The position numbers and the translations under genes were made by a program. 64,000 bases of DNA from Virgibacillus_N oceani_A (GTDB lineage: Bacteria > Bacillota > Bacilli > Bacillales > Amphibacillaceae). A model generated the notes under the pieces. That model searched no databases, was not told the DNA's origin, and saw only the letters and a list, made by a program, of their open reading frames with translations. The stretch lies in NCBI GenBank assembly GCA_041521345.1, contig JBGOHB010000024.1. One strand, written 5' to 3'. Positions within the stretch are counted from its first letter, which is position 1; the number at the start of each line of letters is the position of its first letter. This document shows positions 43,269 to 51,885 of this stretch, piece by piece.

Positions 43269-44138
43269 ATGACCTATACTGGGTGGATTATACTAACCGC
43301 TTCTCTCGTAGGACTTACCTGTGGTCTGATTGGTGTTTTTTTAATTCTGAGAAAAATGGCGATGATGGCGGATGCGATTAGTCATACAGTACTGCTCGGT
43401 ATTGTGGTTGCATTTCTTATTACGAGGCAGTTAAGCGGCCCGCCTATATTAATTGGTGCCATTTTGGCAGGCTTGGCTACAGCATTCCTTGTTCAGTGGC
43501 TGCATTCTCTCGGAGTGGAACATCACGCTTCCATGGGGATTGTGTTCACCACGTTGTTTGCGATTGGGGTTATCCTGATTTCAACAAGCGTCGGGAATGC
43601 CCATTTGGATGTTCAGCATGCTTTAATGGGAGAAATTACATTTATCCCGTGGAATACGATAACGTTGCCGATCATCGGTCAAATCCCTGAGGCTACGGCT
43701 TTACTGGCATTTGCCTTTATTGTGGTGCTGTTTTTCATCATCGCTTTTTATAAGGAATGGAAAATTACTTCTTTTGACCCGAAGCTTGCAGCAAGTTTGG
43801 GCATCCCGGTTGTTGCTATGCATTATTTATTTATGAGCCTTGTTTCTGTAACTACTGTGGCTTCTTTTGATGCTGTGGGTGCTATCATGGTGGTTGCCAT
43901 GCTGATTACCCCGGCTGCGGCTGCTTACCTTTGGACAGATCGATTGGCTGTCATGCTTGTGCTTAGTGGAGCTTTTGGCGTTGCAGCCGCAGTGGGGGGC
44001 TATTATATTGCCGCTTGGATCGATACCTCTATTTCCGGCTCGATGGCATTTGCAACTGGGCTTATATTTTTGGTAAGTTTTGTGTGTGCGCCGAAACATG
44101 GGATAATTGGAAAGTCTATACGGCCGGAAGTGGCGTAG
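43269..44138 (+). CDS. mntD: MntD-type metal ABC permease
   Basis: A 289-residue permease, paralogue of MntC: GVFLILRKMAMMADAISHTV, VEHHASMGIVFTTLFAIGV and VAMLITPAAAAYLWTDRL. Its ATG directly follows the mntC stop. Having two different permeases is the rule in the B. subtilis MntABCD transporter. Last gene of the operon. Confidence 0.92.
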   Translation: MTYTGWIILTASLVGLTCGLIGVFLILRKMAMMADAISHTVLLGIVVAFLITRQLSGPPILIGAILAGLATAFLVQWLHSLGVEHHASMGIVFTTLFAIGVILISTSVGNAHLDVQHALMGEITFIPWNTITLPIIGQIPEATALLAFAFIVVLFFIIAFYKEWKITSFDPKLAASLGIPVVAMHYLFMSLVSVTTVASFDAVGAIMVVAMLITPAAAAYLWTDRLAVMLVLSGAFGVAAAVGGYYIAAWIDTSISGSMAFATGLIFLVSFVCAPKHGIIGKSIRPEVA

Positions 44139-44466
44139 AAAGGACTTATCCAAAGTGGGGACCTGCTTATGGAGAGCAAGTTCTTTCTTTTTTATTAACA
44201 AGGAAAATGACATTTAGTGTTAGTTCGACAATGAATTGCATACCTGTTCCGTCTCTTTATTTTCATATAGTGATAAACACAGCTTAACTATTCAATTTTT
44301 ATCGAACAGATATCCTGAATATCACGTTGGTATTCTATATTCTAATTGAATAAAGCAATCATCAAATGGCTATAATGACATACAATATGTATGAACATTA
44401 GTATGTACATTGGTAAAAAGTGGTGATATAATGAATGAGAAAAGATTTAGAGGGAGGGAAGACACA
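44139..44466. other. Gap between mntD and mazE
   Basis: AT-rich DNA of about 330 bases. A TATAAT-like box near 44371 and a second AT-rich region before 44440 may give the mazEF promoter. No terminator with a clear stem is seen after mntD and no further gene. Confidence 0.5.
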
Positions 44467-44718
44467 ATGGAAACGACCTTGAAAAAGCAAGGGAATAGTT
44501 CTGCTGTGATTATTCGAAGTGAATGGAAAAAAGCCCTCAACATTGAGAACGGGTCTCCTCTGGAAGTGACTGTAGATTATGCAAATCAATCATTAATTAT
44601 AAAACCGAAAAAAGTAACAAGAAAAAAATATTCGCTGGATGAACTGGTTGCTGAAGCAAAAACACAGTACCCTCCAGGAGAAATTCAAACAGGCAGCGTA
44701 GGAGATGAACAATTTTAG
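44467..44718 (+). CDS. mazE: MazE-type AbrB-fold antitoxin
   Basis: An 83-residue protein. The SpoVT/AbrB swapped-hairpin domain is at the N-terminus (TTLKKQGNSSAVIIRSEWKK, LEVTVDYANQSLIIKPK). The acidic, probably disordered tail (LDELVAEAKTQYPPGEIQ) would wrap the toxin. The ATG at 44467 has AGGGAGGG; an earlier start at 44410 is less likely. Directly followed by mazF. It should also repress its own promoter. Confidence 0.88.
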   Translation: METTLKKQGNSSAVIIRSEWKKALNIENGSPLEVTVDYANQSLIIKPKKVTRKKYSLDELVAEAKTQYPPGEIQTGSVGDEQF

Positions 44719-45054
44719 ATGGGGGTGTCTTTAAAACAAGGGGATATCATTATATGTGATTTTGATGCCCAAAGTGGACATGAACAAGCAGGAAGACGAT
44801 CGGCAATCGTAGTATCCAAACAAAGCTATAATGAAGTTTCTACTGTAACCATGGTTTGTCCCATTACAAGTACATCCAGAGATTGGGCTTTTTTTGTTGA
44901 ACTGCCTGCAGGAATACAAACACACGGCAAGGTTTTTACAGATCAAGTAAAAACATTTGATTTAAAAGCGAGAAGATACAAATTTGTTGAGGAAGCACCA
45001 CATGAAGTAACAGATCAAGTGATGGGCATTTTAGAGTCTATTATGTTTGATTAA
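44719..45054 (+). CDS. mazF: MazF/PemK-type endoribonuclease toxin
   Basis: A 111-residue toxin. The fold starts LKQGDIIICDFDAQSGHEQA followed by GRRSAIVVSKQSYNE; the Arg in GRR and the Thr/Ser in VCPITSTSRDW are active-site residues, and VFTDQVKTFDLKAR is the third conserved block. Its ATG directly follows the mazE stop, with GGAG inside mazE. Cleaves single-stranded RNA when free of MazE. Confidence 0.92.
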   Translation: MGVSLKQGDIIICDFDAQSGHEQAGRRSAIVVSKQSYNEVSTVTMVCPITSTSRDWAFFVELPAGIQTHGKVFTDQVKTFDLKARRYKFVEEAPHEVTDQVMGILESIMFD

Positions 45055-45125
45055 ACCTATCCTGGCAGTGATAAAGTACATTCCCATATTCCCCGAACCC
45101 GGAACCTGGGCATTTTAGGGTAAAT

Positions 45126-45163
45126 AAAAAAACCGGTGAGAAAATTTACTCCATCGGTTTTTC
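45126..45163. terminator. Bidirectional terminator after mazF
   Basis: AAAACCGGTGAG and CTCCATCGGTTTT form the stem; A and T runs flank it. It separates mazEF from the convergent GNAT gene. Confidence 0.8.
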
Positions 45164-45174
45164 ATTTAAAACAA

Positions 45175-45615
45175 TCACTCATAAGTCAGCCTCATTCTCT
45201 CCACAAATTCATCTTCTTCTACTACTACAAACCCATGCCTTTCATATAAATGCTTTGCCGCACTCCCTTTGAAAATAGCCAGGGATAAATGCTGATCCGT
45301 TTCACGATGTTTTTCGATAATATATTTTAGAATTTCCGAGCCGATCCCGTTCCCCTGAAACTCTGGCTTTAAATAAAAATGGCTGAGATGATGTCCGTGT
45401 TCTTTAGGAACAATCGAGATACAACCCATAAATTGATTCTCGGCTTCGACAATGTACGTTGTATACGGATCGAATTTTTCCATAAAACGCTGGTAAACGC
45501 GCTCCGGCTCAATACCGTGCCGCTTGATATCTGCTTCCATTACTTCCAGCCGAAGTGCAGCCAACTGTTCTTTATCGGCAATGGAAGATGGATACAGGCT
45601 AAATGTTGCTTGCAT
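45175..45615 (-). CDS. GNAT N-acetyltransferase
   Basis: A 146-residue acetyltransferase. The acetyl-CoA loop reads LKPEFQGNGIGSEILKYII (Q/RxxGxG/A form), and KGSAAKHLYERHGFVVVEED is motif B. Substrate unknown. The ATG at 45615 has GAGGGGTG; a GTG at 45627 overlapping the upstream stop is an alternative. Translationally linked with the DUF1801 gene. Confidence 0.85.
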   Translation of the reverse strand: MQATFSLYPSSIADKEQLAALRLEVMEADIKRHGIEPERVYQRFMEKFDPYTTYIVEAENQFMGCISIVPKEHGHHLSHFYLKPEFQGNGIGSEILKYIIEKHRETDQHLSLAIFKGSAAKHLYERHGFVVVEEDEFVERMRLTYE

Positions 45616-45623
45616 AAACCGAA

Positions 45624-46052
45624 TCACCCCTCTTGCTGCGGATACATTTCCCTTAAAAAGGCTATCGATTGGTGAATCATTTTCCTTAAAACATCCACAT
45701 CAATATCCGCTACTTTATTAATATACACACATGCTTTGCCTGTCGTATGCTTGCCAAAATCCTTCAGCAGTGCTTCACGATCAGGATCACCTGTCGCAAA
45801 GTACAGGCTGATTTTTGCCTTTCTTGGCGAAAAGCCGACCAATGGTGCATCCCCCTCATGACCCGAATTATATTTGTAATGATAGGAGCCAAAGCCAATG
45901 ATGCTGGGTCCCCACATCTTCGCTTCATATCCGGTCTCCTCGGTGAAAATATCCAGCAGCTTAAGAGCCTCTTCCCGCTTTCTTTCATTTTCCACCTTAT
46001 TAATGAACTCAATTACACTGGCGTCAGTTTCCTTTGTTTTTAGTTCGTACAC
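45624..46052 (-). CDS. DUF1801 domain protein
   Basis: A 142-residue protein with the DUF1801 (YdhG-like) fold: VENERKREEALKLLDIFTEE, MWGPSIIGFGSYHYKY, VGFSPRKAKISLYF and GKHTTGKACVYINKVADIDV. Function unknown; the fold resembles a shared ligand-binding domain of frataxin type. Pairs with the GNAT gene that follows. Confidence 0.88.
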   Translation of the reverse strand: MYELKTKETDASVIEFINKVENERKREEALKLLDIFTEETGYEAKMWGPSIIGFGSYHYKYNSGHEGDAPLVGFSPRKAKISLYFATGDPDREALLKDFGKHTTGKACVYINKVADIDVDVLRKMIHQSIAFLREMYPQQEG

Positions 46053-46174
46053 ACGAAACCCCTCCCTGCAAATCTATCCTTCATTATAATCAATTTTTTA
46101 TACCATGTCTTCTTATTTGCCAAATCTGTTAAAATGAATATAACAGACTATTAAATAGAATTGGAGTGTATGAG

Positions 46175-46657
46175 ATGGAGGAGAATTTTTATAAAATAGA
46201 ATATGATTCACCGGTTGGAGTGCTGGAAATTATTGGTACGGACGAAGCGATTTATGAATTAAACTTCACGGATAAAAAGCAAACAGAAAATAATTTAGAT
46301 CAAAATCATCCATCTATTTTCCACAGATGCAGCGAGCAATTGGATGAATATTTTCAGGGAAAAAGAAAAACATTTTCCATTGGTTATGTGCTGAAAGGGA
46401 CAGAATTTCAGAAAAAGGTGTGGAACGCACTAACGGAAATTCCCTACGGAAAAACAGGAAGCTACCGGGATATCGCCATTGCTGTGAACAGTGAAAAAGC
46501 TGTCCGAGCAGTCGGCGGCGCCAACGGGAAAAATAAAATCAGCATTATTATCCCCTGCCACAGAATTATCGGTGCAAACGGGAAATTGACAGGCTATGGT
46601 GGCGGGTTGTGGAGAAAGGAATGGCTGCTGAAACATGAGCAGAAAAAAGCTGTTTAA
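46175..46657 (+). CDS. ogt: Methylated-DNA-protein cysteine methyltransferase
   Basis: A 160-residue suicide repair protein that takes the alkyl group from O6-alkylguanine. The active Cys is in IIIPCHRIIGANGKLTGYGG; PYGKTGSYRDIAIAV and AVRAVGGANGKNKISI form the DNA-binding helix and Arg finger. The ATG at 46175 is preceded by TTGGAGTG. Overlaps the next gene by 23 bases. Confidence 0.95.
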   Translation: MEENFYKIEYDSPVGVLEIIGTDEAIYELNFTDKKQTENNLDQNHPSIFHRCSEQLDEYFQGKRKTFSIGYVLKGTEFQKKVWNALTEIPYGKTGSYRDIAIAVNSEKAVRAVGGANGKNKISIIIPCHRIIGANGKLTGYGGGLWRKEWLLKHEQKKAV

Positions 46658-47357
46658 CATTATTAAAAATGAGAAGGAATACTGGCTTGTTGATCAGATG
46701 AAACAGAGTAATACAGCGAACGATGAATATTTAAAAGAATTTAATCAATTATTGAATGATTGGAAAACAGAAAAAGCAGGTTATATTTCCGTACTGATGG
46801 ATCCAATGCTGGAAGAAGAGATGGTGAACCTGGGATTTCGTAAAATTTCCACAATGGTAGAATATACAAGAAGACTGGAACAGGAAAATTTTAGACAAAC
46901 AGAGATACAAACACATTGTCTTGCTGAAGGCAGAATGACTGATCAGGAATTTGTTCAGCTGTATGAACTTTGCCGAAGTGGGACGGCAAATAAAAATAAG
47001 GAACAAACAATGGATCAAGTAATGAGCTCTTTAAGAAAAGAACTGGGGACGAATTGGCGTACTAATTGCTATATTTTCTCAAAAGATCAGGCTGTGATTG
47101 GAATGGCCATTCCCCATATTGAGATGGGAACCGAAGATGAAGGTCGTCTATTTTATTTTGGGGTGAAGCCCGAATACCGCGGGCATGGGTTTGGTAAAAA
47201 GATCCACTGGAAAACGCTGGCTCTTTTGAAAGACCTGAATGCAAGTTATTATGTAGGCAGTACCGATCAAGCAAACCTTGCTATGATAGGAATTTTTAAA
47301 CAAAATGACTGCCATCTGCGTGACCGTAAAGCGATTTATCGAATGGAAAACGTGTAA
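46635..47357 (+). CDS. GNAT-type acetyltransferase with N-terminal extension
   Basis: A 240-residue protein. The C-terminal half has the GNAT core FYFGVKPEYRGHGFGKKIHW and YVGSTDQANLAMIGIFKQND; the N-terminal 100 residues (MLEEEMVNLGFRKISTMVEY) look like a degenerate second GNAT fold. It overlaps ogt, so expression is coupled. Substrate unknown. Confidence 0.78.
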   Translation: MSRKKLFNIIKNEKEYWLVDQMKQSNTANDEYLKEFNQLLNDWKTEKAGYISVLMDPMLEEEMVNLGFRKISTMVEYTRRLEQENFRQTEIQTHCLAEGRMTDQEFVQLYELCRSGTANKNKEQTMDQVMSSLRKELGTNWRTNCYIFSKDQAVIGMAIPHIEMGTEDEGRLFYFGVKPEYRGHGFGKKIHWKTLALLKDLNASYYVGSTDQANLAMIGIFKQNDCHLRDRKAIYRMENV

Positions 47358-47368
47358 TTCAATTCAAA

Positions 47369-47394
47369 AGACTTCTCGCACTTCCGGGAAGTCC
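47369..47394 (+). terminator. Hairpin after the ogt operon
   Basis: GACTTC and GGAAGTC arms 12 bases past the stop. The U tract is weak; the stronger hairpin at 47664-47699 may be the real end. Confidence 0.4.
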
Positions 47395-47457
47395 TTCAAC
47401 ATTTGTTGACGGGATAGTCCTCTGGACACTGATCCATTTGCGGGGTAAGTTAAACCA

Positions 47458-47611
47458 AAAAGTGAAACTCTATTCGGTGGGGGATTAGGCCTGCAGGAAG
47501 TAGGTCATGCAGACGTTGCCACAACGGTTTTCAGTGGCTAGGAACTATTGTATCTTAGTCCCAGGACATGGCGGTCGTAGTCTGCGTTCCCTCTCCCCCC
47601 ACTGAATGTTA
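47458..47611 (-). ncRNA. TnpB-less omega-RNA-like element, copy A
   Basis: Palindromic ends (CTATTCGGTGGGGG at 47469 and CCCCCCACTGAATG at 47593) bracket about 110 bases. Inside, GCAGACGTTGCCAC pairs with GACATGGC and GTAGTCTGC, and a central hairpin GGAACTATTG with TAGTCCC is capped. The same outer stem, inner stem and central hairpin occur in copy B at 50.9 kb with many compensating changes. No protein frame inside. Confidence 0.55.
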
Positions 47612-47663
47612 GCACCGCTGTGCAATGATAATAAGGTTGTTTAATTTTAAAGCTAAAAAAAGC

Positions 47664-47699
47664 ATTACACCGTCCACATTTACGGATGGTGTAAAAATA
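47664..47699. terminator. Strong terminator hairpin
   Basis: TTACACCGTCC and GGATGGTGTAA arms with A/T runs on both sides; lies between the element and a gene remnant. Confidence 0.7.
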
Positions 47700-47816
47700 A
47701 TAGTGTATGATTTCTTGTGCAACTACCGAATACGAGCTTATGAACGTAACAATAAAGTCGTTTAAAAATCAAATCCTTATGCCACAATCGCGCCTTTAAT
47801 TGAATAAAAAAATATT

Positions 47817-48008
47817 TTAATCTGGCGATGACTTTGTGCCTTCCCGCTTACCAGTTACAGCGGCTAGGATCAGCCAAGGTTCAATAAATAAATTAATCAG
47901 AACATGAGCAACTATTGGAGCGAGTATATTCCGATCAGCAACAATATACAAGATGGCAAGTAATCCACCAAGAACTGTAGTAGACAATATAAAAGGAAGC
48001 TGAGCACA
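47817..48008 (-). pseudogene. C-terminal fragment of a CPBP intramembrane protease
   Basis: About 62 codons encode TVLGGLLAILYIVADRNILA and PIVAHVLINLFIEPWLIL, the third and fourth motifs of CPBP proteases. The EExxxR part and any start codon are missing, and a stop codon precedes the fragment. Confidence 0.7.
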
Positions 48009-48049
48009 TACTCATCCCCCTTTTCCTGCAAGTTATTTTTATCAAGGTT

Positions 48050-48130
48050 CCAGTTCTCTATATGCCACTTCCTAATAATATCCATTAGGATCTAGAAAAT
48101 TCTCGCTGAAGCTCCCCAAATTTCTGGATA
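48050..48130 (-). pseudogene. Remnant of a second glyoxalase (VOC) gene
   Basis: Minus-strand DNA encodes YPEIWG and, after disruption, DPNGYY (stop) EVAYREN, the C-terminal VOC motif found intact in the next gene (DPDGYYWEVAYGSN). An in-frame stop replaces the Trp. Confidence 0.55.
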
Positions 48131-48173
48131 TTCCGGTTTTTGCATACATCCACTAGTGATATGTATCATAAAT

Positions 48174-48617
48174 CTAATCTTTAATGATCAGCATGTTTGC
48201 GTCGTCAAATTCCCAATTCGAACCGTACGCAACTTCCCAGTAATAGCCATCGGGATCAATGAAATAACCTCCATATCCACCCCATGATAATGTTTGCGGT
48301 TCTTTCACAATTTGAGCACCGACTTTTTCGACTGATTGAAGAATATCATCAACTTCCGTTTCAGATTTTGCATTATAAGCGAGCGTGACTCCTGAGAACC
48401 CTCCTTTGGACAATTCAGGAGGGTTTTCTTCATTGATATCCTTTGCCAATTCTTCAAGCGGAAATAACTCTAATTTTGATCCTTCATTTCTAAAGAACGC
48501 AATGACAGGTTTTTCTTCATTTCCTGTGACCGATGCTTCAAAACCGATGTCACGGTAAAATTTGAGTGATTTTCCAATATCCCTTACACCTAAAGTAATG
48601 AGGTTAATTCTGTTCAT
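48174..48617 (-). CDS. VOC family (glyoxalase/bleomycin resistance) protein
   Basis: A 147-residue protein with two beta-alpha-beta-beta-beta modules: INLITLGVRDIGKSLKFYRD at the start and GYFIDPDGYYWEVAYG at the end, the latter giving a metal-ligand Glu. Many relatives bind small hydrophobic ligands or metals; the substrate is unknown. It lies downstream of an AraC regulator that may control it. Confidence 0.88.
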   Translation of the reverse strand: MNRINLITLGVRDIGKSLKFYRDIGFEASVTGNEEKPVIAFFRNEGSKLELFPLEELAKDINEENPPELSKGGFSGVTLAYNAKSETEVDDILQSVEKVGAQIVKEPQTLSWGGYGGYFIDPDGYYWEVAYGSNWEFDDANMLIIKD

Positions 48618-48660
48618 ACAAATCAGCTCCTATTTATTCGTTTCAGTAACTAACCATACC

Positions 48661-49512
48661 TCATGCTTCACTAATTGTATTGTAAAAATCGGACAAATTT
48701 ACAGCAGATGGTGTTTTCCCCAAATATTTATTGAAATCATGTATGAAATGAGCCTGATCATAATATCCAAATTGGCTGGCAACAGTTAAAGGATTTGTTT
48801 TATCAACCAATGCCTGAACCGTTGACTGAAATCGGATAATCTGACAGAATTTTTTCGGACTCAAACCTATCCATTTATGAAATAGGCGATTGACTGTCCT
48901 CGCATCTGTAAATTCCATGCTGCATAGCTCATGAACAGAAATGTTTCCATTCCTGCTGAAAATTGTATAAAGCATATTATTCAAAAGACTGCTCGAGGTA
49001 GTTTTTCCAATTTTATTACTTAATTTCTTCAGCAAAAAGGCTTCAGCCCACTTTACTCTATCAGTGTTTGAGGAAGCATGTACAATATGTTCGCCAATTT
49101 GTCCTGTTAAAGATTTATTTATTTCGGAAATATCAACTATCATATTGGAAAATTCCTTCTGTTTATAATCCAAAAACGGCAGTGCACCACCTGGGAAGAA
49201 ACGTATCCCAAAAAATGCCTTGTTTAGATTATTAACTTCTTCTGTCTGAAAATAGTGATCAAAAATCCCACAGTAAATCATATTGTATGTTTTTGTGGCA
49301 GTATCAAATTCCACAATAATATCACTGCACCCATCAGGAATTACTGTATCCGTAAAACTTGCAGGCGCGAAATGAACCCCTGGTACGGAGCTCCAATAGC
49401 AATGGATATATGGTCTTAAGGCTTGGGTTGGTCTATATTCTCGATAGATTGTATATTTGTTTGTCATTACTTTAGGTGTGAAAAGCTTATATAAACCGGT
49501 CAATTGAATCAC
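48661..49512 (-). CDS. AraC family transcription regulator
   Basis: A 283-residue regulator. The C-terminal double helix-turn-helix is clear: ISVHELCSMEFTDARTVNRL, FHKWIGLSPKKFCQIIRFQS and VASQFGYYDQAHFIHDFNKY. The N-terminal sensing domain (REYRPTQALRPYIHCYWSSV) is of the type linked to VOC or DNA-alkylation genes. The start is uncertain: GTG at 49512, TTG three codons on, or ATG at about 49467 (MTNKYT). Confidence 0.88.
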   Translation of the reverse strand: MIQLTGLYKLFTPKVMTNKYTIYREYRPTQALRPYIHCYWSSVPGVHFAPASFTDTVIPDGCSDIIVEFDTATKTYNMIYCGIFDHYFQTEEVNNLNKAFFGIRFFPGGALPFLDYKQKEFSNMIVDISEINKSLTGQIGEHIVHASSNTDRVKWAEAFLLKKLSNKIGKTTSSSLLNNMLYTIFSRNGNISVHELCSMEFTDARTVNRLFHKWIGLSPKKFCQIIRFQSTVQALVDKTNPLTVASQFGYYDQAHFIHDFNKYLGKTPSAVNLSDFYNTISEA

Positions 49513-49578
49513 CTGATTTGTTGTATTTAGTCACACTTTTTATTCCCTGTTTTTAAAAAATGTCTCATCAACATTCTT

Positions 49579-50532
49579 TCACTCAAAGTCCTCAAGCAAT
49601 TTGCGCACTTCATCTGTTGATTCTGTCGTCATCAATTCATTTCTTAATTCACTTGCTCCTCGAAACCCGCGGACGTATATCTTAAAAAAACGACGAAGCG
49701 GCCTGAATGGGCGCGTCTCTATTTTAGAATACTTGTCAAAAAGATCCAGATGCAATTTTAAAAGGTTAAGTAACTCCTTACTGCTGCGGTCTTTCGGCTC
49801 TTTTTCAAAGGCAAATGGATTTTTAAAAATTCCACGCCCAATCATTACGCCGTCCACGCCGTATTGATTAATGAGTTCCAAGCCAGTTTGCCGGTCAGGA
49901 ATATCTCCATTGATTGTCAATAGTGTATCCGGCGCCACTTCATCACGAAGTTTCTTTATCTCCGGAATCAATTCCCAATGCGCATCCACTTTACTCATTT
50001 CCTTTTTTGTACGCAGATGGATGGAAAGATTCACGATGTCTTGTTTCAATACGTGCATTAGCCAGTCATGCCATTCGTCTACATTAGTATAACCAAGCCT
50101 TGTCTTTACACTTACAGGCAATCCCCCTGTTTTCGCTGCTTGTATTAGATCTGCTGCCACTTCCGGACGGCGGATCAAGCCGCATCCCTTCCCTTTCGTA
50201 GCCACATTGGGTACAGGGCAGCCCATATTGATATCCAATCCACGAAAGCCTTGTTCTGCCATCCCAATACTCATTTGCCGAAAGTATTCCGGCTTGTCTC
50301 CCCAAATATGTGCTACAATTGGCTGCTCATCTTCTGTAAACGTCAAACGCCCACGCACACTTTGCTTCCCCTCGGGGTGACAATAGCTCTCCGAATTTGT
50401 AAACTCTGTAAAAAACACATCAGGTCTCGCTGCCTCGCTTACAACATGACGAAAAACAACATCCGTCACATCTTCCATTGGTGCCAGTATAAAAAACGGT
50501 TTTGGTAACTCCCGCCAAAAATTATCTTTCAT
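49579..50532 (-). CDS. tRNA-dihydrouridine synthase
   Basis: A 317-residue FMN enzyme that reduces uridine in tRNA D-loops. FMN-barrel start FFILAPMEDVTDVVFRHVV, the catalytic Cys region DINMGCPVPNVATKGKGCGL, the Lys in PVSVKTRLGY, and INGDIPDRQTGLELINQYGV with MIGRGIFKNPFAF at the phosphate site. It belongs to a branch different from the DusB type usually in the fis/lysS operon. Confidence 0.92.
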   Translation of the reverse strand: MKDNFWRELPKPFFILAPMEDVTDVVFRHVVSEAARPDVFFTEFTNSESYCHPEGKQSVRGRLTFTEDEQPIVAHIWGDKPEYFRQMSIGMAEQGFRGLDINMGCPVPNVATKGKGCGLIRRPEVAADLIQAAKTGGLPVSVKTRLGYTNVDEWHDWLMHVLKQDIVNLSIHLRTKKEMSKVDAHWELIPEIKKLRDEVAPDTLLTINGDIPDRQTGLELINQYGVDGVMIGRGIFKNPFAFEKEPKDRSSKELLNLLKLHLDLFDKYSKIETRPFRPLRRFFKIYVRGFRGASELRNELMTTESTDEVRKLLEDFE

Positions 50533-50800
50533 ATTTAAATCCTTTCATTATCGGACAACAGGATAAACCTTAGTCCTAAATATGTCCCTGCTTCTTTTAC
50601 ACTTATACCATGCAAATAGACGTTTATCAAACGATGTTAAATTTTGAACATTATACACTTTATAATCATGCAAGAAAAATAGAATACAATCTAAACTATG
50701 TTAGTAAAGTAACCGTACTTACGCCAGCATATAAATCATTCTAATTCAATTTAGCAAATGCTACTAAAGAACCTTTGTCGCAAGATTGAAATCCATTGTT
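50533..50800. other. Gap upstream of the dus gene
   Basis: AT-rich, no gene seen. It must hold the dus promoter. The structured element begins at its right end. Confidence 0.5.
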
Positions 50801-50805
50801 TTCAT

Positions 50806-51042
50806 AAAGTGAAACTTCATTCAGTGGGGGTTTTCTTTTCATCCACCACTGAATGTTAGTTGAACGAATGGGCCGTTACTGGCTGTTGGATCTCCCACTT
50901 AGCATTTTCATGTTTCCTTCATGCTTGAAGTGGGAATCTTACGACGTACAGGACGTGCTAGTGCCGACAATGCCACAATTCTTTATGATGGGACGAGGAA
51001 CTACTGTCCCGTAGTCCCAGGACGTGGCGTTTTTGTCGGCCA
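50806..51042 (-). ncRNA. TnpB-less omega-RNA-like element, copy B
   Basis: Three structures in order: hairpin CATTCAGTGGGGG/CCACCACTGAATG (50818-50856), hairpin TCCCACTTAGCAT/ATGCTTGAAGTGGGA (50893-50936), and a two-level stem GCCGACAATGCCAC with GTGGCGTTTTTGTCGGC (50963-51040) around GGAACTACTG/CCCGTAGTCCC. Reading leftward it ends in GTCGTAAGATTCCCACTTCA, like the end of the tnpB element at 35.5 kb. Its right edge truncates a GNAT gene. Confidence 0.55.
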
Positions 51043-51390
51043 GCCAGTTACACTGCGATAAAAATGTCTTACATCAGCTGCTTCTTCAGTTAATAGAACG
51101 TTTTGAAAAACATATTTATACTTTTTCAAAACTTGTTGCATCAGTTGAGTAGCAATTCCTTGATTTTGATAAGCATTTAACACAAGCAAACCTTGAATGT
51201 AAATAATTGTTAATCGAATTAACCCGACTAATTCTTCACTTTTCCAGGCAGATATAACGTCTAATGATTCTTCTGCTGTTTGTTGAAGAACTTCTAAATC
51301 CTGTGTATAAAAATACCATTGTACGTCAGTATATAATCTTTCTAATTGTTCTACAGGTATGTTTTTATTATCATGAAAATTTATCTCCAT
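51001..51390 (-). pseudogene. GNAT acetyltransferase truncated by the element
   Basis: The frame has the acetyl-CoA motif LVLNAYQNQGIATQLMQQVL and reaches VRHFYRS, where relatives continue with a Gly-Phe and a final strand. Here the next residues, VTGWPTKTPRPGTTGQ, come mostly from element copy B, which supplies the stop codon. The last 10 to 20 residues of the fold are thus replaced. It may be inactive. AGGAGG precedes the ATG. Confidence 0.7.
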
Positions 51391-51681
51391 TTATTTCCTC
51401 CTCAAAAAGACAAAGGATTCCTTCTCTGATTATACCAAGAATAGCTTTAAATTGGGTAATCTATGATAGATTTAAAACTGATTTTATTTTTTGTTAATGA
51501 TTTATTTGCGGCTAGTAGTTTTCATTCGCTGAAATGGTGGTACGCCGGGAGGAGGAGGCTAGAAGAGTTTATTTTGAAAAATGGATAGAGACACGAAAAA
51601 GTTCCCCCCTATACTATACTACCAGGACAAGGAACCAGGCTCTAAGTTTTCCCTCTTTAAAACATCCATTACCTTCCGCAT

Positions 51682-51846
51682 TTAAATCACAGGATACACT
51701 GCTTCCAGTATTGGATTCGTATAATATGGCGGACGCTCACCTGTTTTAGGCATCTCCCAAGTGTCTTCCTCATATCTCATAATCACTTTTTCATCTGATT
51801 TATCTACAAGCAAAAGCTTCGTTTCGGGATAAAATTCGAATCGCAA
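51682..51846 (-). CDS. Short conserved-looking protein, unknown
   Basis: A 54-residue protein from the TTG at 51846 (GGAGGAGGTGATCCA upstream): MRFEFYPETKLLLVDKSDEK, then a Trp-Glu-Met-Pro stretch and GERPPYYTNPILEAVYPVI. Two strands then a Pro/Tyr-rich tail; no membrane segment. Forty bases after the SDR gene on the same strand. Family not recognised. Confidence 0.6.
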   Translation of the reverse strand: MRFEFYPETKLLLVDKSDEKVIMRYEEDTWEMPKTGERPPYYTNPILEAVYPVI

Positions 51847-51885
51847 TGGATCACCTCCTCCTCTTTTTTTACCTCTCACCTTTCA

